Shown: positions 51,722-61,364, numbered from the stretch's first letter. The stretch is 64,000 bases of DNA from Rheinheimera pacifica (GCF_900108485.1 NZ_FNXF01000003.1:80530-144529), one strand, 5' to 3'. Translations and numbers: made by a program. The notes: generated by a model from the sequence alone, not told the origin.

Positions 51722-54037
51722 TTAGACGACGTCAGCTGAGGTTAAAGCACGACTTTCCAGATCGCCCGCCTTAAAGCTATCTACGCTGATAGCGCTAAAA
51801 CGCAAGGCATTCATTTTCAATAACTGTTTAGATTCCGTGTCGCTTATCACTTCAGCCAGTAAGGCTTGCTCAATGGTTTGCTCCAGTGGTTGCTTACGCG
51901 GTAGCTTACCATCGCGCTGGGCCTGATAAATCTTCTTCATTACAGGCTGCGCTTCATACATTGCTATAAAAGCGCTTTCCATCAACCCCGTTGCATCGTC
52001 CTCACCCTCGCCGATGTAACACAGATGTGTTAAACGGTCGCGTACCACACCAGGTTTAGACATCGCTTCACAGATCTGAATCGCAGTATCGTCATCCGGC
52101 ATTTTGTAGCCAATGCCAAACGGAAATACCAGAACACGCAATAACCCGGCAACAAAGCGATTAGGAAAGTTAGCAAAGAAGCCATCAAAAGCACGGCCAA
52201 TTTCAAACAACGCCCGCTGCAGGCTGTAATGCACAAATGGCAGATCACATTGCTGACGACCATTATCTTCATAGAATTTTAATACGGCGGAGGCAATATA
52301 CAGCTGGCTTAATACATCACCTAAGCGCGCTGATAACATTTCACGGCGTTTTAACTCACCGCCTAAAATCAGCATCGAAAAATCTGCACTTAATGCCAAG
52401 CCACGGCTCATACGGCTTAACTGTTTATAATATTTAGCAGTTTCACCAGATACTGGAGCAGTGTTAAAAGCACCTGCTGTTATACCCTGCCACAGCGCAC
52501 CGAAAGTATTCCCCATAGCAAAGCCGATATGCTTAAGCAGCAAGCTGTCAAATTGCTTTAAGCCCTGTTCAGCATCCGGGTTTGCCGCCGCTTCCAGTTC
52601 TGCCAGTACATAGGGATGGCAACGCGTTGCGCCCTGCCCGAAAATCATCAGGTTACGGGTCAGAATATTTGCGCCTTCTACCGTAATGGAAATGGGTATA
52701 CCCATATAACCATGTGCCAGGTAGTTTTTCGGCCCGATCTGAATAGCGCGGCCAGCATGAATATCAAAGGCATCATTCATTAAGGTTCGCGACATTTCAG
52801 TCATGTGGTACTTGGCAATAGCCGTTACCACGCTTGGGCTTAGTTTCATGTCAATTGCGCCGGCTGTCATAACCCGCATGGCTTCAAGGCTGTAGGTAAA
52901 ACCGCCGATACGGGCAAGTGATTCCTGAACACCTTCAAACTTACCAATTGATAAGCCAAACTGCTGGCGTACATAGCCATAGGCACCGGTCATTCGCGCC
53001 GCCAGGTGCCCAGTAGCGGTGGCTAATGCTGGCAGACTGATACCCCGTCCTGCTGATAAACATTCAACCAGCATCCGCCAGCCACGGCCGGCATAATCAG
53101 GCCCGCCAATAATCCATTCCAGTGGAATAAACACATCTTTACCGTAGGTAGTACCATTCATAAACGCCATATTCATCGGGAAGTGGCGGTCACCAATCTC
53201 AACACCTTTATGGCTGGTAGGAATAAGCGCACAGGTAATACCCAGCTCTTCTTTATTGCCAATTAAGCCATCCGGATCATACAGTTTAAAGGCAAGCCCC
53301 AGCACTGTTGCCACCGGTGCCAATGTAATATAGCGTTTATCCCAGTTAAGACGAAGACCAACGACTTCTTTGCCTTCAAATTCCCCCTTGCACACAACAC
53401 CGGTATCCGGAATGCCACCAGCGTCAGAGCCTGCCTCAGGGCCTGTCAGCGCAAAACAGGGCACATCAGTGCCATTGGCTAAGCCGGGTAACCAAAAGTC
53501 TTTCTGCTGCTGTGTGCCGTAGTGCATTAGCAACTCGCCAGGGCCTAATGAGTTAGGCACCATTACCGTTACCGCGGCGGTTAAACTGCGGGTAGCAATA
53601 CGCGAAACAATAGTTGAGTTGGCAATAGCAGAGAACTCGCGGCCGCCGTAGGATTTAGGAATAATCATCGCGAAGAAGCCTTCACGTTTTAAGAAATCCC
53701 ATACCTCAGTAGGCAAATCCCGCTGTTCCTGCACAATCTTGTAGTCATCCAGCATTTTCAGCAGGGTTTCTACCTGATTGTCCATAAAAGCCTGTTCATC
53801 AGCATTTAGCTCCGCTTTAGGGAAACTATGCAGCTTGTGCCAATCTGGCTTGCCCTGAAACAGATCACCGTCCCACCATACATCACCTGCTTCCATCGCT
53901 TCACGTTCTGTATCAGACAGTGGCGGCAGAATTTTTTTGAACATGGTAAACACAGGTTTGGTAATTAAATTACGGCGAATATCAGCAACGCCAAAAATCA
54001 CCGCCAGCGTGACAACTAATACTAATAGAATCAACAT
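51722..54037 (-). CDS. fadE: Acyl-CoA dehydrogenase FadE
   Basis: A 771-residue acyl-CoA dehydrogenase of the FadE type, first step of fatty-acid beta-oxidation. The N-terminus is a hydrophobic anchor (MLILLVLVVTLAVIFG) followed by a basic stretch. CFALTGPEAGSDAGGIPDTG is the FAD/substrate signature, and ERM-type helices and a long C-terminal extension fit the large FadE family (E. coli ~814 residues). AAGGAAG before the ATG at 54037 is better than the codon at 54052, which gives MKEDN. It begins one base after the TetR stop, so it is cotranscribed with its probable regulator. Confidence 0.92.
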   Translation of the reverse strand: MLILLVLVVTLAVIFGVADIRRNLITKPVFTMFKKILPPLSDTEREAMEAGDVWWDGDLFQGKPDWHKLHSFPKAELNADEQAFMDNQVETLLKMLDDYKIVQEQRDLPTEVWDFLKREGFFAMIIPKSYGGREFSAIANSTIVSRIATRSLTAAVTVMVPNSLGPGELLMHYGTQQQKDFWLPGLANGTDVPCFALTGPEAGSDAGGIPDTGVVCKGEFEGKEVVGLRLNWDKRYITLAPVATVLGLAFKLYDPDGLIGNKEELGITCALIPTSHKGVEIGDRHFPMNMAFMNGTTYGKDVFIPLEWIIGGPDYAGRGWRMLVECLSAGRGISLPALATATGHLAARMTGAYGYVRQQFGLSIGKFEGVQESLARIGGFTYSLEAMRVMTAGAIDMKLSPSVVTAIAKYHMTEMSRTLMNDAFDIHAGRAIQIGPKNYLAHGYMGIPISITVEGANILTRNLMIFGQGATRCHPYVLAELEAAANPDAEQGLKQFDSLLLKHIGFAMGNTFGALWQGITAGAFNTAPVSGETAKYYKQLSRMSRGLALSADFSMLILGGELKRREMLSARLGDVLSQLYIASAVLKFYEDNGRQQCDLPFVHYSLQRALFEIGRAFDGFFANFPNRFVAGLLRVLVFPFGIGYKMPDDDTAIQICEAMSKPGVVRDRLTHLCYIGEGEDDATGLMESAFIAMYEAQPVMKKIYQAQRDGKLPRKQPLEQTIEQALLAEVISDTESKQLLKMNALRFSAISVDSFKAGDLESRALTSADVV

Positions 54038-54038
54038 A

Positions 54039-54725
54039 TTATCTTCCTTCACTCGCCATTGCAGGCGCGGTATGACTTAATTGAGTAACAGTGGCAACAG
54101 GTGCAGCAATGGCTGCAGACAAGTACGGCAGTAAGCGTAAAATCACGCCTTCAATATCAACTTTTTCATTAAAATCTGCTTCGGCGATTTCAGCTAAGGC
54201 TTCATTAGATGCCATGGTAAATACCACAGTACCCAGTGAAAAATGCAGCCGCCAGAATAGCTCGCTGGGTGGCAAATCCGGACAGGCTTGCTGTACCAGT
54301 AATACCAGCTTATCCAGTACACGGCCATAATGATGGTTAAAAAACCAACGCAAGTGCCCCTGCACATCGGTATAACCACGGCCCAGCAGTTGTAAAAAAA
54401 TACGGGCACCGTTCTGATGTACTTTATTTAACTCCAGTAACGGCTTTACAAACACCGATAACACCTGGCTTAAGCTATTTGGCTGTTGCACGGCCAGCAA
54501 GCGGGTAAACTCCTGATCCAACCGCGGCATCAGCACCACGAGGTAGCGCTGCAGCACGGCCTGAATAAGTTCTTTTTTTGAACCAAAATGGTAATTGACC
54601 GACGCTAAATTAACCTCAGCCATGCTGGTTATTTGCCGCAAAGAGGTATCGGTAAAGCCCGTTTCGGCAAACAATGTTTGTGCCGCATCGAGAATTTTAT
54701 TTTGGGTGCTGTGCTTAACAGACAT
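54039..54725 (-). CDS. TetR-family fatty-acid regulator (PsrA/FadR-like)
   Basis: A 228-residue TetR repressor. Its N-terminal HTH has KILDAAQTLFAETGFTDTSL, then MAEVNLASVNYHFGSKKEL as recognition helix. The C-terminal ligand domain is of the PsrA type, which binds acyl-CoA in pseudomonads. The start at 54725 is chosen because the longer frame to 54749 would run through the palindromic operator. Genetic linkage to fadE makes acyl-CoA-responsive control likely, but the ligand is inference. Confidence 0.85.
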   Translation of the reverse strand: MSVKHSTQNKILDAAQTLFAETGFTDTSLRQITSMAEVNLASVNYHFGSKKELIQAVLQRYLVVLMPRLDQEFTRLLAVQQPNSLSQVLSVFVKPLLELNKVHQNGARIFLQLLGRGYTDVQGHLRWFFNHHYGRVLDKLVLLVQQACPDLPPSELFWRLHFSLGTVVFTMASNEALAEIAEADFNEKVDIEGVILRLLPYLSAAIAAPVATVTQLSHTAPAMASEGR

Positions 54726-54741
54726 AACGCCACCAATATTT

Positions 54742-54766
54742 AAACGCATGTTTGAAATGTACGTTT
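54742..54766. promoter_or_regulatory. PsrA/TetR-type operator upstream of the tetR-fadE operon
   Basis: AAACGCATGTTT (54742-54753) is an inverted repeat, AAAC-N4-GTTT, matching the PsrA-type pattern. The adjacent AAATGTACGTTT (54755-54766) is a second, imperfect copy at 13-base spacing. They sit 17 and 30 bases before the chosen tetR start, where autorepression would be expected. Confidence 0.65.
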
Positions 54767-54915
54767 GAATTTAAATACTGTCAAGCGGCAAATCAGCAAC
54801 TGGTCTAACCTGGTATAATTATCGGGCTTTTTTGTTGTACGTCATTGGTATTGTGCAATTTGAAACTTAAACTAGTGGCTTACTGTCATTAGCTTTGCCG
54901 GAGTTCTTGTTACCC

Positions 54916-56166
54916 GTGCTGAAAATAAAACCCGAAGCGTTAAAACTGGGCTATGCCATTAAGCTACCTGCCGGTTGGCTGAAACATCCGTTCTTGTCTG
55001 GCAATATGATTATAGAAAACAGCCAGCAGCTACAAATTATCAAATCGCTCAATCTGGATTATGTGTTTTTTTACCCGGATAAAAGTGTCCAAGTTGCACA
55101 ACCGGCAGAGTTAAGCGACGAGGACACAGCCGGGTTTAATATGGCAGCCAGTGAAGCGCAGCTGAAAATGCAGCAGGAAAAAATGCAGCGCATTGAGCAA
55201 GCCAAAGCGCACCGGCGTGATTTACAGCGCACTGAAAAAGCCTTTGCTCAATCTTTGCTGCAGGTAAAAAGCCTGATGAGCAAAATTAACAGCCGCCCGC
55301 TCAACGCTATAGAAGAGGCCGGCAGCCTGATCAGCGCCATGGCGGATATTCTGCTCGGAGCCGATTCGCTGGTGCTGCATTTAATTTCCGGTGCAGCGAA
55401 AGAGCAGGAAGGCCTGTATTATCACTCTTTGAATGTGGCTACTTTGTCAATGATGCTGGCAAAAAACCTTAACCTGTCGCCAGCGCAGGTTAAAACCGTA
55501 GGCATTGGCGCTTTGTTCCATGATATTGGCAAAATTAAAATACCCAGCCAGATTTTACGCAAAACCACAGAGCTGAGTACGCCAGAGCAAAACCTGCTAA
55601 AGCTGCATACCAAATATGGTGTGGAGTTAGTGGGTTTAACCGATACCTTTCCCCTGGACGCCTGGCCTATTATTGAGCAACACCACGAATATATTGACGG
55701 CAGCGGCTACCCTAAGGCTTTAAAAGAGCCACAAATAGATGCGTTAGCTAAAATTGTGGCGGTAGTTAATGCGTTTGACAATTTGTGCCATCCGCTGGAT
55801 ATCAGTAAATCACGATCGCCGCACCATGCGCTGTCGTATATGTACCGCAGTATGAAAGGTAAACTGCCGGAGCGCGAGATGAAAGTGATGATTAAAATGA
55901 TGGGCGTGTACCCACCAGGTACCATCGTTTTATTGTCTGATCAACGGCTGGGCATTGTCATGTCAGTAAACAGCGACAGCCTGCTGTGCCCCAACGTACT
56001 GGTGTATGACGCTGATGTGCCAAGACTGGAAGCGCCAATTCTGACATTAGAGCCTGATAAACTCAGCATCAGCAAAGTGGTTAAAATTCAGTCGTTACCG
56101 CAACATATTGCTGAATACCTCAACCCCAGAGCGCAGGTCAGTTACCATATTCAGGGCAAAAACTGA
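54916..56166 (+). CDS. HD-GYP domain protein (c-di-GMP phosphodiesterase)
   Basis: A 416-residue signalling protein. The N-terminal ~130 residues resemble the DUF3391 partner domain (KLGYAIKLPAGWLKHPF). The HD-GYP domain has HSLNVATLSMMLA, GIGALFHDIGKIKIP with the HD pair, EQHHEYIDGSGYP with the GYP motif, and IVAVVNAFDNLCH. It hydrolyses c-di-GMP, so it can oppose exopolysaccharide production. A TTG at 54895 extends the frame. The GTG at 54916 gives a standard MLKIKPEAL start, with GGAG upstream at a rather long 12-base spacing. The start is therefore uncertain by seven residues. Confidence 0.88.
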   Translation: MLKIKPEALKLGYAIKLPAGWLKHPFLSGNMIIENSQQLQIIKSLNLDYVFFYPDKSVQVAQPAELSDEDTAGFNMAASEAQLKMQQEKMQRIEQAKAHRRDLQRTEKAFAQSLLQVKSLMSKINSRPLNAIEEAGSLISAMADILLGADSLVLHLISGAAKEQEGLYYHSLNVATLSMMLAKNLNLSPAQVKTVGIGALFHDIGKIKIPSQILRKTTELSTPEQNLLKLHTKYGVELVGLTDTFPLDAWPIIEQHHEYIDGSGYPKALKEPQIDALAKIVAVVNAFDNLCHPLDISKSRSPHHALSYMYRSMKGKLPEREMKVMIKMMGVYPPGTIVLLSDQRLGIVMSVNSDSLLCPNVLVYDADVPRLEAPILTLEPDKLSISKVVKIQSLPQHIAEYLNPRAQVSYHIQGKN

Positions 56167-56184
56167 TGCTGCTTTACAGATAAG

Positions 56185-56286
56185 CATGACCGGTTTGCTC
56201 TAAATCAACCGTTGGAGGCCATGGATGGCCGGAATCGAGCCTCAGGGACGATTCATGGCGTGTTGATGTGAGCAAACCGCGTCATG
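56185..56286 (+). ncRNA. Highly structured element, possible small RNA or dispersed repeat
   Basis: Arms CATGACCGGTTTGCTC (56185-56200) and GAGCAAACCGCGTCATG (56270-56286) pair with one bulged C, and ATCAAC (56204-56209) pairs with GTTGAT (56262-56267). Inside are two hairpins: GGCCATGGATGGCC (56217-56230) and GAATCG/CGATTC (56232-56254). Both loops show GGA motifs like CsrA/RsmA sites. It lies between the HD-GYP stop and a terminator, so it could be a 3'-UTR structure, a small RNA, or a mobile repeat. Confidence 0.5.
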
Positions 56287-56300
56287 TAAGACAATAAACT

Positions 56301-56333
56301 GGCCACTGCCGGGCAGTGCCGCTGGCCTTTTTA
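56301..56333 (+). terminator. Hairpin terminator after the HD-GYP region
   Basis: GGCCACTGCC (56301-56310) pairs with GGCAG and TGGCC further right, with an internal bulge, followed by TTTTT. It ends the HD-GYP transcript and any RNA from the structured element. It abuts the 3' end of the opposing peptidase gene. Confidence 0.7.
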
Positions 56334-58553
56334 TTACTTCAGATGTCGGTCAAAAAACTGCGTAATACTTTTATGCAGATGGGTTTGTACCGGCTGGCCA
56401 AACATAGAGTGCTTACTGCCCGGGTAATTAATCATATCAAACAGTAAGCCCTTATCCTGCAGCTGTTTATACAGCTTGGTGCTGTGGGTAAACAACACAT
56501 TATCATCTGCCATACCGTGGTAAATCAGCAAGTTACCTTTTAAGCCATCGGTGTAAGGAAATACCGCACTGTCGGTATAGCCTTGAGCATTTTGCGCAGG
56601 GTGGCCTAAATAGCGCTCAGTGTAATGGGTGTCGTACAGTGCCCAATCAGTAACCGGTGCACCGGACACTCCGGCAGCGAAGTAATCACCGGCTTTAAAC
56701 ATCGCCATTATCGCCATATAACCACCGTAGCTGTGGCCGTAAATAGCCACCTTCTTCGCATCGACATACGGCAGGCTGCGCAGATATTCTACGCCACGGA
56801 TTTGGTCATTTAGTTCGGCTTCACCCAATTTCAAATAAATCGGATCTTCAAAGGCTTTACCGCGGTTATAAGAGCCGCGGTTATCCAACTGAAAGACCAG
56901 GTAGCCTTGCTGCACTAAATAATGCAGATACAAGTCACGCGCACTCCAGCTATTGGTTACACGTTGGGCATGCGGGCCACCGTATACGCTGACAATTACC
57001 GGATATTTTTTATCCTGCGCCAACGTTTTTGGCGCAAACAGCCGGTAATGCATAGTTTGACCATCTTCTGCTTTAAGCGTACCAAAACGCGGCGCCGTCA
57101 GTTCAGCATGATAAGGCGTGAGCGCATGGCTGCTGTTCAGCTCGTTTTGCTCCAGCCAGGTTAGCACTTTACCGTCCAGGCCACGCAGCGCCACTTTAGT
57201 CGGCGTACTGACATTAGAAAAGCTGTCGATAAAGCTGCTGCCATCTTTGGCCATCACCAACGCATGGTCAAAACCGGCTTCGGTTAAACGCTTAATATTG
57301 CCATCTTTTAAACTGACCTGATACAGATGCCGCTCCAGCGGCGTATCTTTACGGCCGGTAAAGTACACCATGCCTTGTTTTTCGTTTACCGCATCCAGCT
57401 CATCTACTACCCAGTTACCACTGGTTAGCTGGCGCAGCAATTTGCCGTTAAAGTCAAAGTGATACAGGTGCTTATAACCGTCACGTTCAGAGGCCCAGAT
57501 AAAGCCCTGCTCGTTAGCCAGAAAATGTAAATCATCATGCAGGTTCAGCCAGGTTTTGCTGCTTTCGCTCAGCAGTACTTTTTGCTGATTATTGCTTAAG
57601 TCGACCAGCCGCAGCTCCAGCTGCTGTTGGTTACGGCTTTGCCATTGGTAACTTAAATAGCGGGCACTTTTGGTCCAGTCAACCCGCGGTAAGTAGATAT
57701 CTTCGTCATCACCGTGTGAAATCCAGTTCACGCTGCCGTCTTTGAGTGCTACCACACCCAGCTGAATTTTGGCATTGGCGGTGCCGGTATAAGGATAGCG
57801 CTGGTTAAACAGTTTTATTTCGTCGGCATAAATCTCATTGCGTACTACTTCAGCCACACCGCTTTCATCGGTACGGGTAAAGGCAATTTTGCTGTCATCC
57901 GGTGCCCACCAATAGCCGGTCATACGGCCCATTTCTTCCTGGGCAACAAATTCTGCCATGCCGTTTTTAATATCGCCGCCACCGTCAGAGGTTAGCTGTG
58001 TTTCTTTGCCGCTGGCAATTTCCAGCACAAACAGGTTCTGATTACGGATAAAGGCCACATAACGCCCGGTAGGCGAAATCGTAGCATCGGTTTCAAACTC
58101 GCTGGTATCGGTGAGTTTTTTTGCGCTTTTGCTGCGTAATTCGTAGTAGTACAAATCACCGTTTAGCGGAAATAACAAGGCATCGCTGTTTTTTGACCAG
58201 CTGTAACTGATAATACCCGAGGCAAATAAGCGCATGCGCTCGCGGCGGGCTTTTTCTTCATCAGATAAGGTTTCAGCGCCACTGATTAAGCTGTCGGCGT
58301 CAACCAACAGGCTGTGTTTGCCTTCTTTAATATGGTATTGCCATAAATCCAGCCGGTTAGCGTCCCCGGCCTTGCCTTTAAGGTAGGTTACCCTGCTGCC
58401 ATCCGGCGCCATGCTTAATGAGCGTGGTGTGGCACCGCTTAATGCCGGATCAGCAAATAAGCGCTCTAACTCCAGTTGCTTAGCATTAAGCATATTGCTG
58501 CCTCCGAATAGTAAACACAGTGCCAGTACAAAACGTGGTAATTTAACGTGCAT
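56334..58553 (-). CDS. S9 prolyl oligopeptidase family protein (dipeptidyl peptidase IV-like)
   Basis: A 739-residue secreted serine peptidase. The signal peptide covers about 1-24 (ALCLLFGGSNMLNA). A seven- or eight-bladed beta-propeller of DPP IV type fills the N-terminal two-thirds. The C-terminal alpha/beta-hydrolase domain has GHSYGGYMA with the nucleophile serine, YHGMADDNVL with the aspartate, and YPGSKHSMFG with the histidine. It should remove X-Pro or similar dipeptides from peptides in the periplasm. Upp is divergent upstream. Confidence 0.92.
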   Translation of the reverse strand: MHVKLPRFVLALCLLFGGSNMLNAKQLELERLFADPALSGATPRSLSMAPDGSRVTYLKGKAGDANRLDLWQYHIKEGKHSLLVDADSLISGAETLSDEEKARRERMRLFASGIISYSWSKNSDALLFPLNGDLYYYELRSKSAKKLTDTSEFETDATISPTGRYVAFIRNQNLFVLEIASGKETQLTSDGGGDIKNGMAEFVAQEEMGRMTGYWWAPDDSKIAFTRTDESGVAEVVRNEIYADEIKLFNQRYPYTGTANAKIQLGVVALKDGSVNWISHGDDEDIYLPRVDWTKSARYLSYQWQSRNQQQLELRLVDLSNNQQKVLLSESSKTWLNLHDDLHFLANEQGFIWASERDGYKHLYHFDFNGKLLRQLTSGNWVVDELDAVNEKQGMVYFTGRKDTPLERHLYQVSLKDGNIKRLTEAGFDHALVMAKDGSSFIDSFSNVSTPTKVALRGLDGKVLTWLEQNELNSSHALTPYHAELTAPRFGTLKAEDGQTMHYRLFAPKTLAQDKKYPVIVSVYGGPHAQRVTNSWSARDLYLHYLVQQGYLVFQLDNRGSYNRGKAFEDPIYLKLGEAELNDQIRGVEYLRSLPYVDAKKVAIYGHSYGGYMAIMAMFKAGDYFAAGVSGAPVTDWALYDTHYTERYLGHPAQNAQGYTDSAVFPYTDGLKGNLLIYHGMADDNVLFTHSTKLYKQLQDKGLLFDMINYPGSKHSMFGQPVQTHLHKSITQFFDRHLK

Positions 58554-58569
58554 TATTGTCCCTGCGACT

Positions 58570-58600
58570 TTGATTTAATTTTGCTTGCCGTTTGTATAAT
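58570..58600 (+). promoter_or_regulatory. Candidate promoter of upp
   Basis: A consensus -10 TATAAT at 58595-58600 lies 71 bases before the upp ATG. The best -35 (TTGATT at 58570) is spaced 19 bases, slightly too far. Confidence 0.45.
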
Positions 58601-58670
58601 GCTTCAGGCCAAACTGCAAGAAAAAGCCGCTTGCGTTATGCTTAGCTGCGATAAAAAGAGGATTTAATAC

Positions 58671-59297
58671 ATGAAACTAACCGAAGTTAGCCACCCGCTG
58701 GTAAAACATAAAATTGGCCTGCTACGCGCTGCAGATATCAGTACCAAGCAATTTCGCCAGCTGGCGGCAGAACTGGGTAGCCTGCTAACCTACGAAGCCA
58801 CAAAGGACTTAGCCACAGAAACCGTTACTATCGACAGTTGGAGCGGCCCGGTTCAGATTGAGCAAATTCAGGGCAAAAAAGTTACGATAGTGCCGATACT
58901 GCGCGCAGGCCTGGGCATGCTCGATGGTGTACTGGAGCTGTTACCCAGCGCCCGCATCAGTGTGGTGGGTATTTATCGCGATGAGAAAACCCTGCAACCG
59001 GTACCGTATTTTCAAAAACTGGCGTCCGATCTCGGGCAACGCCTGGCGATAGTGGTTGACCCTATGCTGGCTACCGGCGGCTCACTGATCGCCACTATTG
59101 ATTTGTTAAAACAACATGGTGCCAACCATATTAAAGCGCTGGTATTGGTAGCCGCGCCCGAAGGTATTGCAGCACTGCGCCTGGCGCATCCGGATGTCGA
59201 GCTGTACACCGCTGCGGTTGACCGTTGCCTGAACGAGCACGGCTATATACTGCCCGGCTTAGGTGATGCCGGTGATAAACTGTTTGGTACCAAATGA
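58671..59297 (+). CDS. upp: Uracil phosphoribosyltransferase
   Basis: A 208-residue enzyme that makes UMP from uracil and PRPP in pyrimidine salvage. [16 protein letters not shown] and the PRPP loop [16 protein letters not shown] are clear, as is the C-terminal [18 protein letters not shown]. The length equals that of the E. coli enzyme. AGAGGA before the ATG supports the start. The next gene follows with an eleven-base gap to its GTG. Confidence 0.98.
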   Translation: MKLTEVSHPLVKHKIGLLRAADISTKQFRQLAAELGSLLTYEATKDLATETVTIDSWSGPVQIEQIQGKKVTIVPILRAGLGMLDGVLELLPSARISVVGIYRDEKTLQPVPYFQKLASDLGQRLAIVVDPMLATGGSLIATIDLLKQHGANHIKALVLVAAPEGIAALRLAHPDVELYTAAVDRCLNEHGYILPGLGDAGDKLFGTK

Positions 59298-59307
59298 GGA
59301 CAACCCA

Positions 59308-60198
59308 GTGCAGTTAATACCCTGGTCTTATCACACCCGCCAAGGCTTTACCCTGCGCGGCTATCGCAGCGAAGCCAGCGGCAAGCCGGTATTGCATATA
59401 TTGCATGGTAATGGTTTTTGCAGCCGGATGTATCAACCCATGCTGCAACTACTGGCAGCGGATTATGACTTGTTTTTATCGGATGCTCAGGGTCATGGCG
59501 ACAGCGATCACGGCGGCGCTTTTGTCGGCTGGAATAAAAGCGCGGAACTGGCAGCCGAAGCCTGGCTGGCACATAAAAATGTCTATCCCGATGTACCGGT
59601 ATACGGTGTTGGTCACAGCTTTGGTGGCATTTTAACAGCGTTAATCCACACAGTTGCCCCTAGTCCCTTTACCGGTGCCGTCTTGCTTGACCCGGTGTTA
59701 TTTACCCCCGGTATGCTAACGGTAATGAGTACATTAAACGGTGTACGGCTATACCATAAAAACCCGCTGGCCAAAGCGGCACTGCGCCGCCGCCAGCACT
59801 GGCCGGACAGAGATACCGCACTAAATTACCTGAATAATCGCGGTATGTTCGCCAACTGGCATCCCGATGCACTGGCTGCCTATATCGATCATGCGCTAAA
59901 GCCGTCAGAGCACGGCCTGAGTTTAAAATGTTTACCACAGCGCGAAGCGGATATTTTTGCCTCATACCCGCATAAACTCTGGCAGCAACTGGCACAGCAG
60001 TGCCCGCCGGTACATGTAATTTACGGTGATAAAAGTTATGACTTTATCGCTAAATCACTGCGTAAATGGCAAAAACGTAATGCCGCTGTCAGTGTTGAAC
60101 AAGTCAGCGGCGGCCACTGCTTTATGCAGGAAGATCCACAATCAGCGGCACAGTATATTCAGCTTGCGGTTAGAGCACTGAATTGTCAGTTGAAATAG
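59308..60198 (+). CDS. Alpha/beta hydrolase
   Basis: A 296-residue alpha/beta hydrolase. LHILHGNGFCSRMY is the oxyanion loop, SDAQGHGDSDHGG the acidic-strand turn, and VGHSFGGILTAL the nucleophile elbow with S104. The C-terminal SGGHCFMQEDP carries the histidine. No signal peptide is visible, so it is cytoplasmic. The GTG at 59308 has GAGGA seven bases upstream and sets the start; codons further upstream overlap upp. The substrate is unknown. It is probably cotranscribed with upp. Confidence 0.87.
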   Translation: MQLIPWSYHTRQGFTLRGYRSEASGKPVLHILHGNGFCSRMYQPMLQLLAADYDLFLSDAQGHGDSDHGGAFVGWNKSAELAAEAWLAHKNVYPDVPVYGVGHSFGGILTALIHTVAPSPFTGAVLLDPVLFTPGMLTVMSTLNGVRLYHKNPLAKAALRRRQHWPDRDTALNYLNNRGMFANWHPDALAAYIDHALKPSEHGLSLKCLPQREADIFASYPHKLWQQLAQQCPPVHVIYGDKSYDFIAKSLRKWQKRNAAVSVEQVSGGHCFMQEDPQSAAQYIQLAVRALNCQLK

Positions 60199-60257
60199 CT
60201 GTTAATACACGGCCTGAATTCCGTTATAATGGCGAAAATATTAACCTGGAACCCCAG

Positions 60258-61364
60258 ATGAAAAAGCGTTTATTAGTTACCGCACTGCTGCTGTCCGCCT
60301 GTAGCCATTTACCGTCTGAGCGACCTGCAGACACTACTACTCTAAAGGTGCCACCACAACCTGTCGTGGTGTCAGAGCCTGAAGATGTAGTAATAGAAAA
60401 TTCCGATACAGCAGAGTCTGTAGCCACCGATTTTGAGCATATCTTTGTTGATAGTGATATGACATTCAGCGGCACCCTGCCGTGCGCTGATTGCCCGGGG
60501 ATCAGCTATCATATTAACCTGTACCGCGATGGCCGTTTTGAGGTACGCCAGGAGTATCTGGAACGGAATCAGGTTAATCTGGTAAAAGGGATCTGGTTAC
60601 TGGAAAACCGTAGCCTGCATCTGGTTAATCAGCAGCAAACCCTGCCAGCCTTTCATTTTTTATCTAACCGGCAATTAACCATGCTGGATTTAAGCGGCAA
60701 ACCTATCAGCGCTAATCAACAGTATCAGTTGCAGCGTGCCGCCGAATTTAAAAAACTGGATACCCGCCAGGCTATGCTTGGCTTATATATGCTGAGTAAT
60801 AATCAAGCCACCTTTACCAGTTGCCGCAGTGGCGACAGCTTAAATGTGGCCAATACCCAGCACCACTTACCGGTAATGCGCCAGTATCAACAGGACGCCC
60901 GTTTCAACGGCAATGCCGTTATTGCCACCTTAGTAGGCCGCAGAGGCCAGGACGATCAGGCCAATACGCTGTTTATTGATAAATTTGAACAATTCTGGCC
61001 AGGCGCCACCTGCCCCGATCAGATCCAACCTGGCAAAATGCAGGGTATTGTTTGGCGTGCAGAAAAACTGACCGACCGTTATGTACCGCAACAGCTTAAC
61101 GTCAGGGTAATTTTTGACCAGAACGACCGCTTATATGGTTTTGCCGGCTGCAATAACTTTAACGGTAACTACAAGCAGCGCTCTAATCAGTTAACAGTAC
61201 AACCGCTGGTAAGCACACGTAAATTCTGTGCTGAAAGTAGTGAGCTGGAACAACAGTTTACCCAGTCACTGCAATCGGCCGACCGTGCTGAAGTAAATGG
61301 CGATAAATTACAGTTGTTTAAAAATAACCAGCTTATTTTGCAGTTTAAGCCTGCGGTTAACTAA
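60258..61364 (+). CDS. NlpE/META-domain lipoprotein
   Basis: A 368-residue lipoprotein. The signal peptide ends in LLLSACSH. The first soluble part has FSGTLPCADCPGISY with a CxxC and RDGRFEVRQEYLE, the NlpE N-terminal pattern. The C-terminal ~100 residues form a META/HslJ domain (FAGCNNFNGNYKQ, STRKFCAESSELEQQF). NlpE in E. coli senses envelope stress, but this combination with a META domain is a different architecture and its role is unknown. The ATG at 60258 is chosen because it starts the signal peptide; the frame open from 60183 lacks one. Confidence 0.85.
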   Translation: MKKRLLVTALLLSACSHLPSERPADTTTLKVPPQPVVVSEPEDVVIENSDTAESVATDFEHIFVDSDMTFSGTLPCADCPGISYHINLYRDGRFEVRQEYLERNQVNLVKGIWLLENRSLHLVNQQQTLPAFHFLSNRQLTMLDLSGKPISANQQYQLQRAAEFKKLDTRQAMLGLYMLSNNQATFTSCRSGDSLNVANTQHHLPVMRQYQQDARFNGNAVIATLVGRRGQDDQANTLFIDKFEQFWPGATCPDQIQPGKMQGIVWRAEKLTDRYVPQQLNVRVIFDQNDRLYGFAGCNNFNGNYKQRSNQLTVQPLVSTRKFCAESSELEQQFTQSLQSADRAEVNGDKLQLFKNNQLILQFKPAVN

